From Kalaharituber pfeilii (taxonomy: Eukaryota > Ascomycota > Pezizomycetes > Pezizales > Pezizaceae), in assembly GCA_015179045.1 (NCBI GenBank), contig WHUZ01000023.1, positions 186,001 to 250,000 on the forward strand: DNA of 64,000 bases. The letters run 5' to 3'. Shown one piece after another: positions 39,892 to 50,831 of the stretch; position 1 is the first letter of the stretch; every line of letters begins with the position of its first letter. The position numbers and the translations under genes were made by a program. The notes beneath the pieces are model-generated. The model saw only the letters and a list, made by a program, of their open reading frames with translations. It did not search any database and had not been told where the DNA came from.

Positions 39892-41160
39892 ATGTTCCAA
39901 CACTTGAACATTGAAATGCAATCTGACTCCAGCACATCTTCAAGCGGCTCAAGCCGGCGACACAGGAGCAAGTCACACAAGAAGACGGAGAGGCACGCAT
40001 ATTATCTCTTTCGAAACGTGAGCGAGACGAAGCCGTGGGCTCGTGCTGAAAGGATGGAACTTGCCATTAGCGACGAGCAGCTGAAGAGGCAACTGGCTAG
40101 GAGCCAGGAAGCTGGAAAGGAGCCTGCTACAATCATGAATCAACTCCCTTCCACCCAGCTCAAGCACATCACAAAATTACAAGCCGAGAAGAACGCGCAG
40201 AGCTCTAAGTACGAATGGCGAGTTGTGAGTCTATGGCATGACAAGCCTGATCCGGAACATGGAAACGTCCCTCAAGCAATGTGGTCTATCCTGAAGCGGG
40301 AAAGGAAGGAAAAGTTTAGCACACCATCATCTCCCAAGACTGAGCCCACGGAGGAGGCAGGGACACCATTGACACATGAGGAACTTCAAAAGGTCCTTGC
40401 TGTGAGGTATCTTCCAGCCACCCCATCCTACATTCAGCCAGGCGGTGCCTGCGAGTCAACAGTATACTACCCAGCCCAACCAGCCATCCATACAATCACC
40501 TCGACCCCATCAATAGGCGGCATCCACTCTGCAATGCCCATTTTCCAGCCATACGAGGCTTCGCCCACGACCCCTTTGGACAACGAGCCATCCGGCTACT
40601 CCAGTGACACTGAGTCAGTCAGCAGCAACCTGACCTCTGGGTCCTCCGCCAGTTCCGGAAGCAACACCAGCATCGTGACCCCACCAACCCACCACGCCCC
40701 GCTCCGCGGTATTCTCCGCAATGCCAACCGCGGACCCTCAAGTGAGGTTTCGATCCAGTCCGACTCCCCCTCCGACTCCAGTGCCACTAGCTCAGAGCAG
40801 GAGTGCAAGGCACTTGCACCGGTCGTGTGCTACAGTGGCGTCAACCCGAATCCATTGGCACGTAGCTACATTGGGACTGCGCCCCATGCAAAGCGGGATT
40901 ACCGCCGTGCACGTAGGTCCGGGAGGTTATCTGAGTACGAGCTTGAGACCGCGACAACTACTTCTGCTTCCTCGGTGACGAAGAAGACGAGGTTCTCTGA
41001 TGAGGCAAGCTTCTGCTTTGCTTACGATGTGGTCAGCGGCAGTGAGGACGAGTCAGAGTCGGAGTACATTGGGTACTATAAGCCAGAGAGGAGATATAGG
41101 AGGAGCTATGAGCCTGGTGCGCTAGCTCATAGCAAGTATGTGCAGTATGGGTCAGACTGA
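39892..41160 (+). CDS. Ser-rich, probably disordered protein of unknown function
   Basis: A single open frame of 422 aa without introns. A second in-frame ATG eight codons on is an alternative start. Residues about 11-35 are a Ser/Arg/Lys-rich segment (SSTSSSGSSRRHRSKSHKK). Residues about 37-140 look folded and charged, with LFRNVSETKPWARAERMEL and KYEWRVVSLWHDKPDPEHGN. A long Ser/Thr/Pro-rich stretch follows, and the C-terminus is basic and Tyr-rich (YYKPERRYRRSYEPG). A motif resembling KKTRFSDEASF precedes an acidic patch (SGSEDESESEY). I recognise no enzyme or DNA-binding domain. The basic and Ser-rich composition would allow a nuclear or regulated signalling role, but that is only a guess. 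Coding status rests on length, codon regularity and a plausible promoter. Confidence 0.75.
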   Translation: MFQHLNIEMQSDSSTSSSGSSRRHRSKSHKKTERHAYYLFRNVSETKPWARAERMELAISDEQLKRQLARSQEAGKEPATIMNQLPSTQLKHITKLQAEKNAQSSKYEWRVVSLWHDKPDPEHGNVPQAMWSILKRERKEKFSTPSSPKTEPTEEAGTPLTHEELQKVLAVRYLPATPSYIQPGGACESTVYYPAQPAIHTITSTPSIGGIHSAMPIFQPYEASPTTPLDNEPSGYSSDTESVSSNLTSGSSASSGSNTSIVTPPTHHAPLRGILRNANRGPSSEVSIQSDSPSDSSATSSEQECKALAPVVCYSGVNPNPLARSYIGTAPHAKRDYRRARRSGRLSEYELETATTTSASSVTKKTRFSDEASFCFAYDVVSGSEDESESEYIGYYKPERRYRRSYEPGALAHSKYVQYGSD

Positions 41161-43850
41161 GCGGATATGGGTTTTTCTTTCTTGAATACTTTCCCTCCCT
41201 TCCTGTCACAATAGTTTTTTTTTTTCCCTCACCTGTCTCTTCTCTTTGGGATTTTCCTTCATGTCTTCATTTCACCGGTGTCTAAAACGGTCGGTTCGGT
41301 AGGCTGCTTGCTTTGTTGTTCAGCTGTCTTCTTCTCTTTCTCTCTTTTCAGCGAATACCACATTTTCTCCTTTTACCTACGACAGTTATCTCCTATGTTC
41401 CTCATGCATCTACGCTGGGTTTGGGAATTTCCTTCGGTGTTTTTTAGCATTTATTTTCCTTATGGGTCTTTTTTCCGTTTCTTGCTCATTCCTACTTTTC
41501 AGTCCTTCTTTTTTACTTTCGGCAAGGGAGGGAATGGGGATCCTGGAAGCGACTTTTATGAGACACGAATTTATGATATGGTAAACATGGAAAAAGGATG
41601 ATAAGAAAAGGGCACGAAACATAGGGCTCTTTGGAACAAGGGATATGAGGGGTACTGGCTACTTCTGATATCTTGATAACGAATTGACGAAACTAGTGCG
41701 GGGGTGTTTGGGAGTTGGGGATAAAGGGAAATATGGAACGAGCAAGGCTGTCGGGAGAAACTGGGGGGAGGGCACTGTAACACACATTTTGCTGTTTGTG
41801 TGGCACACTTACTTCTTTGATTTAAGCATTAGCATTGCTAGCTATATTTAATTAAGCTTCCAGGTGCTGGGGAAGGGCGCCGGGGGTTTGTTTTCTGTCC
41901 CAAACAAACACTGTTTCCAAATTAAAAGTGAGAGTGAGAAAGCTGTACGCTAAAAAGTGTGAAACCCTTAGTTGATTAAGTGATTTGAACGTTAAGTGTT
42001 GTTTGGAGTTGATGGAGTTGTGGAGTAGAGAGGGACAAGTAGAGTAAGGAGGGCCTCCTGGATATGGCGATGATCCTAGGCAATCGCAATTGGGTTTAGG
42101 TCCTCTGGGTAGGAGAAGGAATTGAGACCTGTATTTGCTGTTTTCGACTTGGATATGAGGTAGTAGCTATAGCCCTGGGGTGTATTGTTTTGGATGTTGT
42201 GGTTATTTTTCTTTCTTTCTTTCATCCATTCATTCATTCTTTCTTTCTCTAATAATTTTTTACTTTTTAATTTTTTAATTTTTTCAAGTTTTATTTATTT
42301 TCATTTATTTTCATTTTTCATTTTTCATTTTTTCATTATTTATTTTTTTTTTTTTATTTTTTTTCCCTCTCCCCATATTTATGTCAACCTAAAACGTTCA
42401 AGGTGCAGCGTATACGTACCTTCGTGCAGTGTTGTTGTTTCACAAACAATATTATCGTGCTACCTCCCGTTAAGCTTACTTAGCATTGCTCCCCAATAAG
42501 CTAAACCCGCATCCCCATCTTCATATACTCATATTCCGTGCATAATCAATATCTTTTGTATCGATAAAAAAAAAAAAGGCGATTACGTAGATAAAAGTGA
42601 GTCCATGGCGTTATTAGAGAGGGGTGGTTGATCTTGAGGGTCTGTGTGTTTACATCCGGTAACTGTGCACTGGCATGGGCACCTGGGTGCTTAGCGATTA
42701 GCTTTAACGTGACATATCTGTGACATGAGTCAGGGAAGGGAGTAACGTCAAGGTACCGTAGTACCTGTGTTTTGAACATGAGGATAGGAGAGGGGAAGGG
42801 TTGTTTCAGCAGCTCTGGAATTGAGAGCGGGGATTCGAATATATATGAGTATATTGGCGAGCTATTTCGATTCCGATTGTAGGCGGTATTTTGACGGGTA
42901 TGGTTGTCCGCCCCCTCCTGCGCGCGCGAGCGCGATAGAGATTAATTCTATATCTCAGCTGTGCAAGATGAGCCGTAAGACCGGGGAACACTGAAGATGA
43001 GTTTTTGTGCGATCCATGTGAGACTGGAAGAGCATGGAGATCGGGCGCCCGGGGGGGGGGGGGGGGGGGGCACAGAGTATTGATTGCGCAAGTCGTCAGT
43101 TCATCAATAAACAGTCAAACAAGGAAATAAATAAACAAGTAAACAAGTAAACAAATGAACAGATAAACAATTTATCTAACCTTGTAAATATTGATATAGT
43201 GGGCCGGTTGAGAATTCCGTTCATGTAGGTGGTGTGTCACCCACCGAAATTTCAAACACTAAACACAATCCGGTTGCTAATGCCCCCATCCCCCCTCATC
43301 CCCCGTAAACAAACAGGAGAGGTCCGATATCAGTGTCACGTTAGCGAGGATCCCACAAGCCCAAAATTTCTCAGCCTTAAGAGGGCACCTGCAGTACGTC
43401 TGCAGACCACCACCACACACAGTCGCATGTGCAGGAAAAAAAAAAAACCCCGCAATCTCCGGGAACTGGAAGGGGTGAGGAAATGAAAGTATCTGATAGC
43501 TGTTGTGTGTGTTGTTGGAGAATATTAATTATTGATTCTCCAGCTAACGCGACTTGAAAATTCACGGGGCTGATCAAGTCGGGGCCAGGAAACTCGGGGG
43601 AAAACCTGAGCTGGGGATAATTTTCCAGACATTCAAAATGCTGAAATTAATAGTGAAATTGTTTAGCAATAGAGAACTTATTCCTTATAATCTATTTCCT
43701 TTTTTTTTTTAAAAAAAATACATACCTTAGATACGTTAAACACATCCATGTCCCCTTTATCACCGCTTGTGAATGCGTTCGAACACGGGAGTCTCCTGCC
43801 TCTTTGCACGACAATTTTTTTTTTTTTTTTTGCTGCATAATGATGGTTTC
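41161..43850. other. Intergenic region, no gene found
   Basis: 3' flank of the Ser-rich gene, then T-rich (42196-42370) and A-rich stretches. There is a 20-G run at 43051-43070 and an imperfect repeat of aacaagtaa-like units at about 43115-43170. Long T-rich frames give spurious Phe/Leu-rich translations. Confidence 0.45.
43051..43070. repeat. 20-nt G homopolymer
   Basis: Uninterrupted run of 20 G on the plus strand directly after gggcgccc. Confidence 0.9.
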
Positions 43851-43859
43851 CAGTTTGAT

Positions 43860-45110
43860 TCGACATTCCTCTGGATCGCGTCTTCCAGGCTAACATCACC
43901 GCGAATTCCTCATCCTGGTCCCAGTATTCTCATCTCCACCCCAAAAGCGCCAATGTCCTTCTACGCTCGTTTCAATGCCATTCCCTTTACTACCTCCGAC
44001 GTCACCATACCCACTGATCATCTCCACTTCTTCAGCCTTTGCGCCTTCCCCACCCTCCCAGCCTGTCTACCCAATTTTCAACTTCCTCTGATTTATGGTC
44101 CATCCATTCATATACAGCATATCTCTCCATTACCCTCAATGAAGCCTTCGCTCTTCCATTACCCTGAAGTTCCATAATCTCGGGCTCCCACACACATGTC
44201 CAAGATGCCTTAACTGTAATCTGACACTTCCCGCTCTCTCAGCATTCAAGTACCCTTCCTAGTACTCGTGCCTCTCATCTCCATCGGCGGTTCTCCCCCA
44301 GAACTTTGAATTGAGATCATTGGTGCCGCTTGAGGGTAATCCTGCCCAAACATTAAACAACCTGACACCGCCTCACCATCTACCCACCATTCACTCGTAT
44401 ATATACTTTTAGTGTCACCAGGCCTAGGTCTCCACAACCATTATTTTCCGTCTTTCCAAACATTTCTAAGAGCAAAATCGATTTCTCTTATATTGGTTCG
44501 AACTGTTGAACATCCCATACACCTTGAACGCCTTTGATCAAAATAGATAGCAACAATTCGCAACCCACTGCAATACCATCCAAGCTCTTGAATCTCAAAT
44601 TCCTTCCCTTGTACAGTCGACTTTTTAATCTGCTTGATTTTTTGTGCGTGGGCCCAATGCCCTACATCCCCCCTACCTTCCACACCATGAGTCCATCAAT
44701 AGAACTAACTAGCTTCTCATTTTCGATCAACACCAGAGCCAAGGGTATATCCCAATACCATTCACTATCGACCACCCACAACTCCTCATCTGAGTTGCTT
44801 GTCCCTATGTTTCCCTGTCCCCCTCACGTCGAGTAATTCCAATGCAGTGACACGTCATCACTTGTGCTCGTACTCGTACTCAGATCCAGGCTGGCATAAA
44901 GTTCTCCATTGATGACACCTCTCCATTATCAGCATTGACAATAATTTCCCAGTCATTGCAGCTTCATTCGGCTGCACTTTCTATGCCACTTGATCAACTC
45001 CATTGTCCCTTCCATTCCATTCCCGGCTATTTCAACCTGCCCTATCCGGGTTCTTCCCTCTTTCCAACCTCGCAAGTATAAACAAACCCAGTCAACCAAT
45101 CACTCAATCA
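43860..45110 (-). pseudogene. Possible decayed coding region, family unknown
   Basis: On the minus strand, protein-like stretches follow each other in changing frames. Going down the strand: ERGKNPDRAG; NDWEIIVNADNGE; VINGELYASLDLSTSTSTSD; DEELWVVDSEWYWDIPLALV; then, across a possible 47-nt GT..AG intron, EFEIQELGWYCSGLRIVAIY; TKSIYTSEWWVDGEAVSG; and WTCVWEPEIMELQGNG. Several interrupting stops (TGA, TAA, TAG) could each derive from CGA, CAA or CAG by one C-to-T change. I do not recognise the family; the Trp-rich, beta-like pattern faintly recalls fungal beta-propeller lectins. The caveat is serious: this strand is purine-rich, which by itself lowers stop frequency and raises Trp and Glu. The 3' UTR of UBP1 also overlaps here. 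Confidence 0.3.
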
Positions 45111-45277
45111 ATCAATCAAGATCTCCAAAACACCAACCGCAAACGCAGAACATAAAAATAAATTCCCGGATACGGCCAAGAAGGCAATTCCCCGCTTGAC
45201 AAATGCAATCATTGCTAATCAAAACTGGACAAACCACATCAAACGTACTCATGAGCCTCGTGCATCAAATTCACTTC

Positions 45278-47909
45278 TTAATTCACCAATACCAAACTTG
45301 CCCCTCCCTCCTTGTTTTGTCCCTCATTTCCCACTGGGCTCGGACTCCTGCTTCGTTCCCTGCCGCTAATTTCCGGGTGAGGCGACTTCTGTCGTAGTTG
45401 TTGCTGATGCGGTGTTGCTGTCGATGCTACCGATAGGTCTTGGTTACTATTCTCCATTACATCTTCGTCTCTCCCCTCTTCAGCCTTCGCTTTCGGTTTC
45501 GCCTTACGCCTTTTCGCCTTCGATCCAGGGACCGCCTTCTGCGTTGTTGTGTTTGTTGCCGCCACGGTCGTATTTGTGGATATAGAATCGGCACTGCCAT
45601 TGGAAAGGATCTTTGTCTCAGTCTCAGTGGAAGGTGCTTCCCTATCAACTGCTGTTGAGTTATTGCTATTACCATCCTGGGCCTTAAGATCTGCACATCT
45701 ATTATCTAATAGAGACGGCGATAACGATGTGGAGCGTTCTAATTGTATCTCTATAGAGAGCTTATTTGGCTTCGATTCTTCCTGTACCCTGGAGAGATCG
45801 GGTATCGAATCCTGCGGCTGTTGAGTCAGGATAGGTTCGGCTTTCACCTGGTTTGCTGATAATGAGTCCGCCTTTTCCCCAAGTTGCTGTCCGTTCTCTT
45901 CGCCCACGCCCTCCCCATCTCCCCCACCAGCACCCCTCTCCTCTTCAACCTCATCGCGCCCTCCCATTCCGGATCCCACCCCATCTGTCTTCACCAACTC
46001 CCTCAGAAATTCCTCCGCACTCCCACTCAATATCCTATCCACATCAGTCTCACTCCCAAACTTACCTCTTTCTCCAAAAGTCCCATAACACACCCCTTGC
46101 TTCGCTTCTTCCATTATTCTCAACTCCAACTCTTTCTCCCTCTCCAACCTCGCCCTCATCGCTGCCTCCTCTGCCTCTATCCTTCTTCTCTCCATCTCCC
46201 TCACCTCCTCCTCCGAAATTTTCTCATAAAACAACATAAATGCGTTCGTTATCGACCTTATCTCCGCAATCGTAACCACCGCAACTCTATCATCGCTGAT
46301 CCTCCACCAGCGCTTGCCCGTTTTCCTATAGCAGATGTAGTGTCCATTATGATGACCCCCATAATGTGTAATCACACTCTTTAATTCATACAACACATGC
46401 TCCTGTTCTCCACTGTCATTAACAGCTCCAGAAGATATTGGCTTCCCAGGGTCTACATCCATTCCATCCACCCCTGTCACCACATTCCCCAAATCCAAAA
46501 ACCTAGGAAAATGCACTGCCGCAAAATTCTTTCTTGTTACTCCACTCACCATATCAAACTGGCTCCTATTAATATGTAGGACCAGTATCGGTGGCGGCCT
46601 TGCAATCATTGTCTGTTTCGTTTTCGTTGCCGTAACCTTCAGTGATGGAATAGCGAGCCGTCTAAACGTAGCTTGTGTAAAATCATCTTCGGCAAGGGCT
46701 TGGTTCACCAGTTCGAGGCGCTTTGTCACGGTTGCTTGGAGTTCAGGTGATAACTTTGCTTTTGAAGTAGGATTTGACGTGGCAGATGACGATGAGGAAG
46801 AAGCAGAAGAGGATTGGGCCTCACTTGGCGATAAACGAGGCCCTCCCTCCTGATCAAGTAATTTTTCCAACTTTCGTTTCTGAGCAAGGAGAGTACACTT
46901 ATCGCATTCCACCTGCTCAATTCGTTCAATAACAATGTACTCGTTCAAGCATTCGTCAAGTGTGCACTCGTACTGCATTCAACATCATCAGTACGGAAAG
47001 TAAGGAATTGCACAGAAGTGGTGGGGCAACTGATACCGTCGATGGCAATGATAATGACAAGGTTGTAAATGCCTGTAACCGTATTGCTTCTACATACCCG
47101 CAGCGCAAGCACCCTACTCGCTGCGCGCTTAAACCTTCAAATGGGTTCTTGAGTTCTTCAGGCATCAGTTTGTCCTTCAATAAACCATCCACAATTTTCA
47201 TATCTGGTTCTCCACTCAAAAGTAATGATGCGGATTCTAATCCTGCGACATGTTTCACCCTATTCCAGTATCTCGTAACCTCCTTTTCCACTGCTGCTGT
47301 AAGCCTCTGGAAGAATTCTTGAGCATCCTGCTGTTCGTTAAACATCCAACCGGAATTTGTCGTATCTACAGCCCTAATTAAGTGTGGTACGTATACTGAA
47401 CGATGGTTCCTGCTAACAGTATTCAATGTCTCAAATAGCTGAACCAGTGCGGCCGATGGATGGAGATCCTCGTCGTTCAGAGCCTCTGGTGAAGACAGAA
47501 TCGCCAGATGTGATTTCAGGTATCGCAACGATGCCATAGCCTGTAGTACCGAATTTTGATAACATGTATTTCCCATGTTCCATAGCCCACCCACTACCTC
47601 TTCCCCGTCGTTCCCATAAACATTTCCCGACAATAACGAATTCGCCCTAGCCCGTATTCTTTCTACCATCCCAGCACCTCCCACTCCATCACGACCTATG
47701 TTGGGCCCGAACAAAAATTGTAACCGCTGCCTTGTCCCCTCACCCATAACCGTTCCAACCACCATGATGAAAAAGTCGAGAATTGAAGGTAATTCAGGTA
47801 CCTGGTGTAAGAACAAGTAAATAATTGTGAAAGAGACAATGACAGTGAATATTAGTAGCTGAGTGTCAATTTCTACATTGAGAGGGAATGGGTCAGAGGA
47901 GTTGAGCAT
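45278..47909 (-). CDS. UBP1: Ubiquitin carboxyl-terminal hydrolase, Ubp1-type, membrane-anchored
   Basis: Exon 1 is 47909-47037 and exon 2 is 46972-45278, giving 855 aa. The 64-nt intron (GTATCAG..GCAG, branch-like CTGAT) joins LSLPST to YECTLDECLNEYI in phase 0. A hydrophobic anchor spans about residues 17-35. The USP Cys box GLWNMGNTCYQNSVLQAM places the nucleophile at Cys116. The His box GGHHNGHYICYRK gives His502, with Asp518/519 in WRISDD completing a triad. Two CxxC pairs (267-270 and 314-317) form the usual USP zinc site. The domain runs from about residue 108 to 545, with a Ser-rich insert near 345-360. The tail is long, acidic and low-complexity with a Lys/Arg patch (SKAKRRKAKPKAKAE). 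Known role: removal of ubiquitin from proteins; yeast Ubp1 has a similar N-terminal membrane segment. It is transcribed divergently from MHR1. Confidence 0.9.
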
Positions 47910-49373
47910 CTTTCAGGATTGAGGTATCGGGAGGGGAGATTGCGGGTGATGAGGCAAGCCCGCTGGCAAGAAGCAAGAGAGCAGAGGGGTTGAGCGGCAG
48001 TGGAATGCTGTGCACGCGAGGATGTGAGAGCTTATCGAGTAAGTTTCGTGTGGGCAGGTATGCGTCACTATATACGCCGGAGCTGTTGAGTCTAATACTT
48101 TCAGAAAAGTTTGCTTGTCCTGATGGAGATGGTCGCAGGTTCCTGTGGGGGCGAGGGGGGAAAGGCACAGGAAACGAAGCAGACGCTTCGCGAGAGGGAA
48201 GGACGCAGGTTAAAAGAACAGCTGAAGCGCAGACGGCCGCCGCGGGGCAAATCTTATCCAGGAGGGAGGGTCGCACGGCGTACTTGGAAAGGCCTAGGCT
48301 CAGCTAGCAGCATGCGTACAATGCGAGGCGAGCGGAAGAAGAGTGCCGCAAGGGCGATAAGGCATTTTAACGAAACGTATTCAACTTGTGTGGAGCAAAT
48401 GCGATGCTGCTGCGATCCCCGGGCGGCAGTACAAGGTACAAGGGCGCCTGCAGCATGGGGTTGTGCAGGGGTCTCCTCGAACGCGTGCGCCGAGCGTCAG
48501 GCACAGCGTAGAGCATGCAGACAAGTGAGGTCACGACACTCGGAGACAGAATGCTGGCGGCGCCGCGGGCGAGCGGTGTGGTGGTTCGACGCCTTGAACA
48601 AAGTGTTTGTATAGCCTTGCCGCGTGCTGCGCTTACCTCCTTCATCTGCATCTCCGCCGCCCACGGGCCACTGCTGGAGACACATATGTGGAGGAAGGCA
48701 CTGGTCAGACTCGAGGGGGTGTATACTCGCCCGCTCAGCCTGCAGGCCTCTTGTATACGTAGCTGATCCCAGCCTCGGGATGAGTCTGCTGCCTGCTGCT
48801 GCCTGCAGCCTTCCGTCCAGGGGCCAGGATTCTTCTATCACCTTCGTTCTTCCCGAGCCTTAAGGCAGCGTCACTTGTGCCATGTGCATCAGCGCCAGAG
48901 GGAATCATAGAAATGGCTGGCTCCGTTCATCTGGCACTGCTTTCTCCGCCATCCTGCTTACTTGCCTAACGATCGTTAACTCGCTCTTCACTGAGAGGGC
49001 AGCTCTTGCATCAGCCAAGCCAAACATGGGAGACCAGCGCCTGCAGGCACCACGTCGTCTCAGCTCACACCTGTGATCCTCAGGGTAACAGCTTGCGCTG
49101 CATGCTGGCTGGTGTAAGCGTGCAAGCCGGATCAAGTTGTGCGTATGCAGACTTGCGTATCGCATCCGCCGTACTTGCAGCATCCTGTCTCCACGCCAAG
49201 CCAAGCGTCCCAGCCCAGCCGGGTTTGGCACTGCATACAGTGCAATCTCGACGTCGAAAATCACAGCCCTCTCGGCACCGCAGCAGCGACTTCTCACATC
49301 CTTGGAATTCCCCGCGCGCCATACCTTCACTGCCTCCCCCTAACTCGTTCCCCATTCCCCCATAGCCCGCGCA
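47910..49373. promoter_or_regulatory. Divergent intergenic region between UBP1 and MHR1
   Basis: 1464 bp separating two outward-facing start codons, so both promoters should lie here. It is GC-rich and purine/pyrimidine-patchy, and chance open frames occur on both strands (for example plus 48111-48614, minus 48905-49330) with no family resemblance. No clear TATA box. Confidence 0.45.
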
Positions 49374-50172
49374 ATGGTTGCTCCGAAAAGGCCCCGTACC
49401 CCTCACCCGTTCTTGGGCCACCTCGGCCGAGTCCTCTTCATTTACAACGAAATTTACACAAACCAGGTCATATACTCTCTATACCGCTCGTTACAGGTAC
49501 GCTCCTCTCCCGCCGCCAATTGTCCCTGGCCTGGCATGCGCAAGCGCGAGTGGGCCTCTTTGGCTTTAGAGGGCATATCACAGAAAACTAACTCCGGAAC
49601 GCCATCCCCCATGCCAATTGGCTTCGGCATTGCTTCTCATCAATTGCTAGAACAATGCTGCCATTAAACAACTCATGTTTGTCGGCAAACAATCTGTGCC
49701 CGCCACTCTTCGGAAGGACCGATGGAGTCCTCTCGCTTGTGTCCACTTCCCTACGCCTCAGTTCGGTCTCGACACCTACCGGCTGCTCCGCGAGTTCCGA
49801 ATAATGCACGAGACTCAGTATGACCCTGCCCTCTTGAAGCTCACTAAGGAGAAGCGCAAGAAGAAGTTACAGGACCAGAAGGCCAACAGCATTGCAGATC
49901 TTGCCCAGGCAATACAGATGGAGTTGGAGCACTTGGAGAAGAAGAATATGCGCACTGGGGATGAGCAAATCGTGATAAAGTGGCAAAATCCGATCGATGG
50001 TGAATACGCTAAGTCATGGCCTGGAGAAGTGAGACATATGCAAGGAAGCCGGCCTGAGAGATATACATTTGCGAAGGCGGACCTACCGGATGATATGCAA
50101 TTGCTGCTACCGCAACCCCCTGAGGGAAGTCTTCTATCGAATTGGGGCACGCTCTTAGATGGACTGGACTAG
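49374..50172 (+). CDS. MHR1: Mitoribosomal protein mL67 / mtDNA recombination protein Mhr1
   Basis: Exons 49374-49496 and 49651-50172 give 214 aa. The 154-nt intron begins GTACGC and ends GCTAG, joining VIYSLYRSLQ to NNAAIKQLMFVGKQ in phase 0. Diagnostic stretches are GRVLFIYNEIYTNQVIYSLYR near the N-terminus and FVGKQSVPATLRKDRWSPLA and HFPTPQFGLDTYRLLREFR in the middle, matching the Mhr1 family. A basic, coiled-coil-prone segment (LTKEKRKKKLQDQKANSIADL) follows, then a fungal C-terminal extension. Known role in yeast: homologous DNA pairing in mitochondrial DNA recombination, and membership of the large mitoribosomal subunit as mL67. No cleavable presequence is obvious beyond the basic N-terminus (VAPKRPR). 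The assignment is firm; which of the two roles dominates here cannot be read from sequence. Confidence 0.88.
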
Positions 50173-50831
50173 GACAATGGAACCGGGGATGAATTGGCTA
50201 CAATGATTATGAAAGAAGATAGTTGCGGGAAATATGGGGGCAGGCGCTAAGGAGATGTTCGCCTTGTTGTACCTAGAATCTATATCCTCATGTTTTCCTA
50301 TTAAGGCTTCTAAAAAATCTTTGATGACGCAGCATTGCGAGCCCAACCGTTTTGGCGTTGCAATTGTATAGTACAGCATAAAATCTAGTTATATTGATTC
50401 CTCTCTGGTATTTTGAAGGCTTTGAGAATATTCCGCATGTGTAAACTGGCATGGAGCAGGGGGTTACACCAGCCTCGAAGTGGAGGGTGAAAAGAATCAG
50501 ATGGCCGCCGGTTTCCAGCATCGTGCGCGCACCGCACAACCTTCTCCGCCTGTTCCTGATAAGAGCCGCCGGCTTATCACCACCCCACTCCTCATCGCCG
50601 CTGAGTGACAAAATCGCAGCGTATTTCATCTGCCTTTGCTCCTCCCACACGGCCATATACAGGTCCTTCGGCTTTGGCAGTTCACTTTGTACGGTGCTGG
50701 CCGGTTGCCCTCTTGCGCAGGATCGCGCCGTACTTCACGATCAGTTGCTTGTACATTGCCAGCTCCGCCGCCCCGCTGCTGCCAGTGCCACCTCCGCCCG
50801 TCCACCGCCGAGTCTCTCGGGAACATTCCGC
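50173..50831. promoter_or_regulatory. MHR1 3' flank and DCN1 upstream region
   Basis: 659 bp between the MHR1 stop and the DCN1 start. The second half is C/T-rich on the plus strand, as expected of a 5' leader. Minus-strand open frames here (50288-50656, 50682-50888) overlap this leader, shift frame relative to each other and have no recognised family, so I did not call a gene. Confidence 0.4.

Noticed and set aside
43773..44177. 134-codon plus-strand open frame
   Set aside because: Ser/Pro/Leu/Phe-rich translation of a pyrimidine-rich strand, opposite the more protein-like minus-strand frames.
48111..48614. 167-codon plus-strand open frame between UBP1 and MHR1
   Set aside because: Arg/Gly/Ala-rich chance frame in GC-rich divergent promoter DNA, with equally long frames on the other strand.
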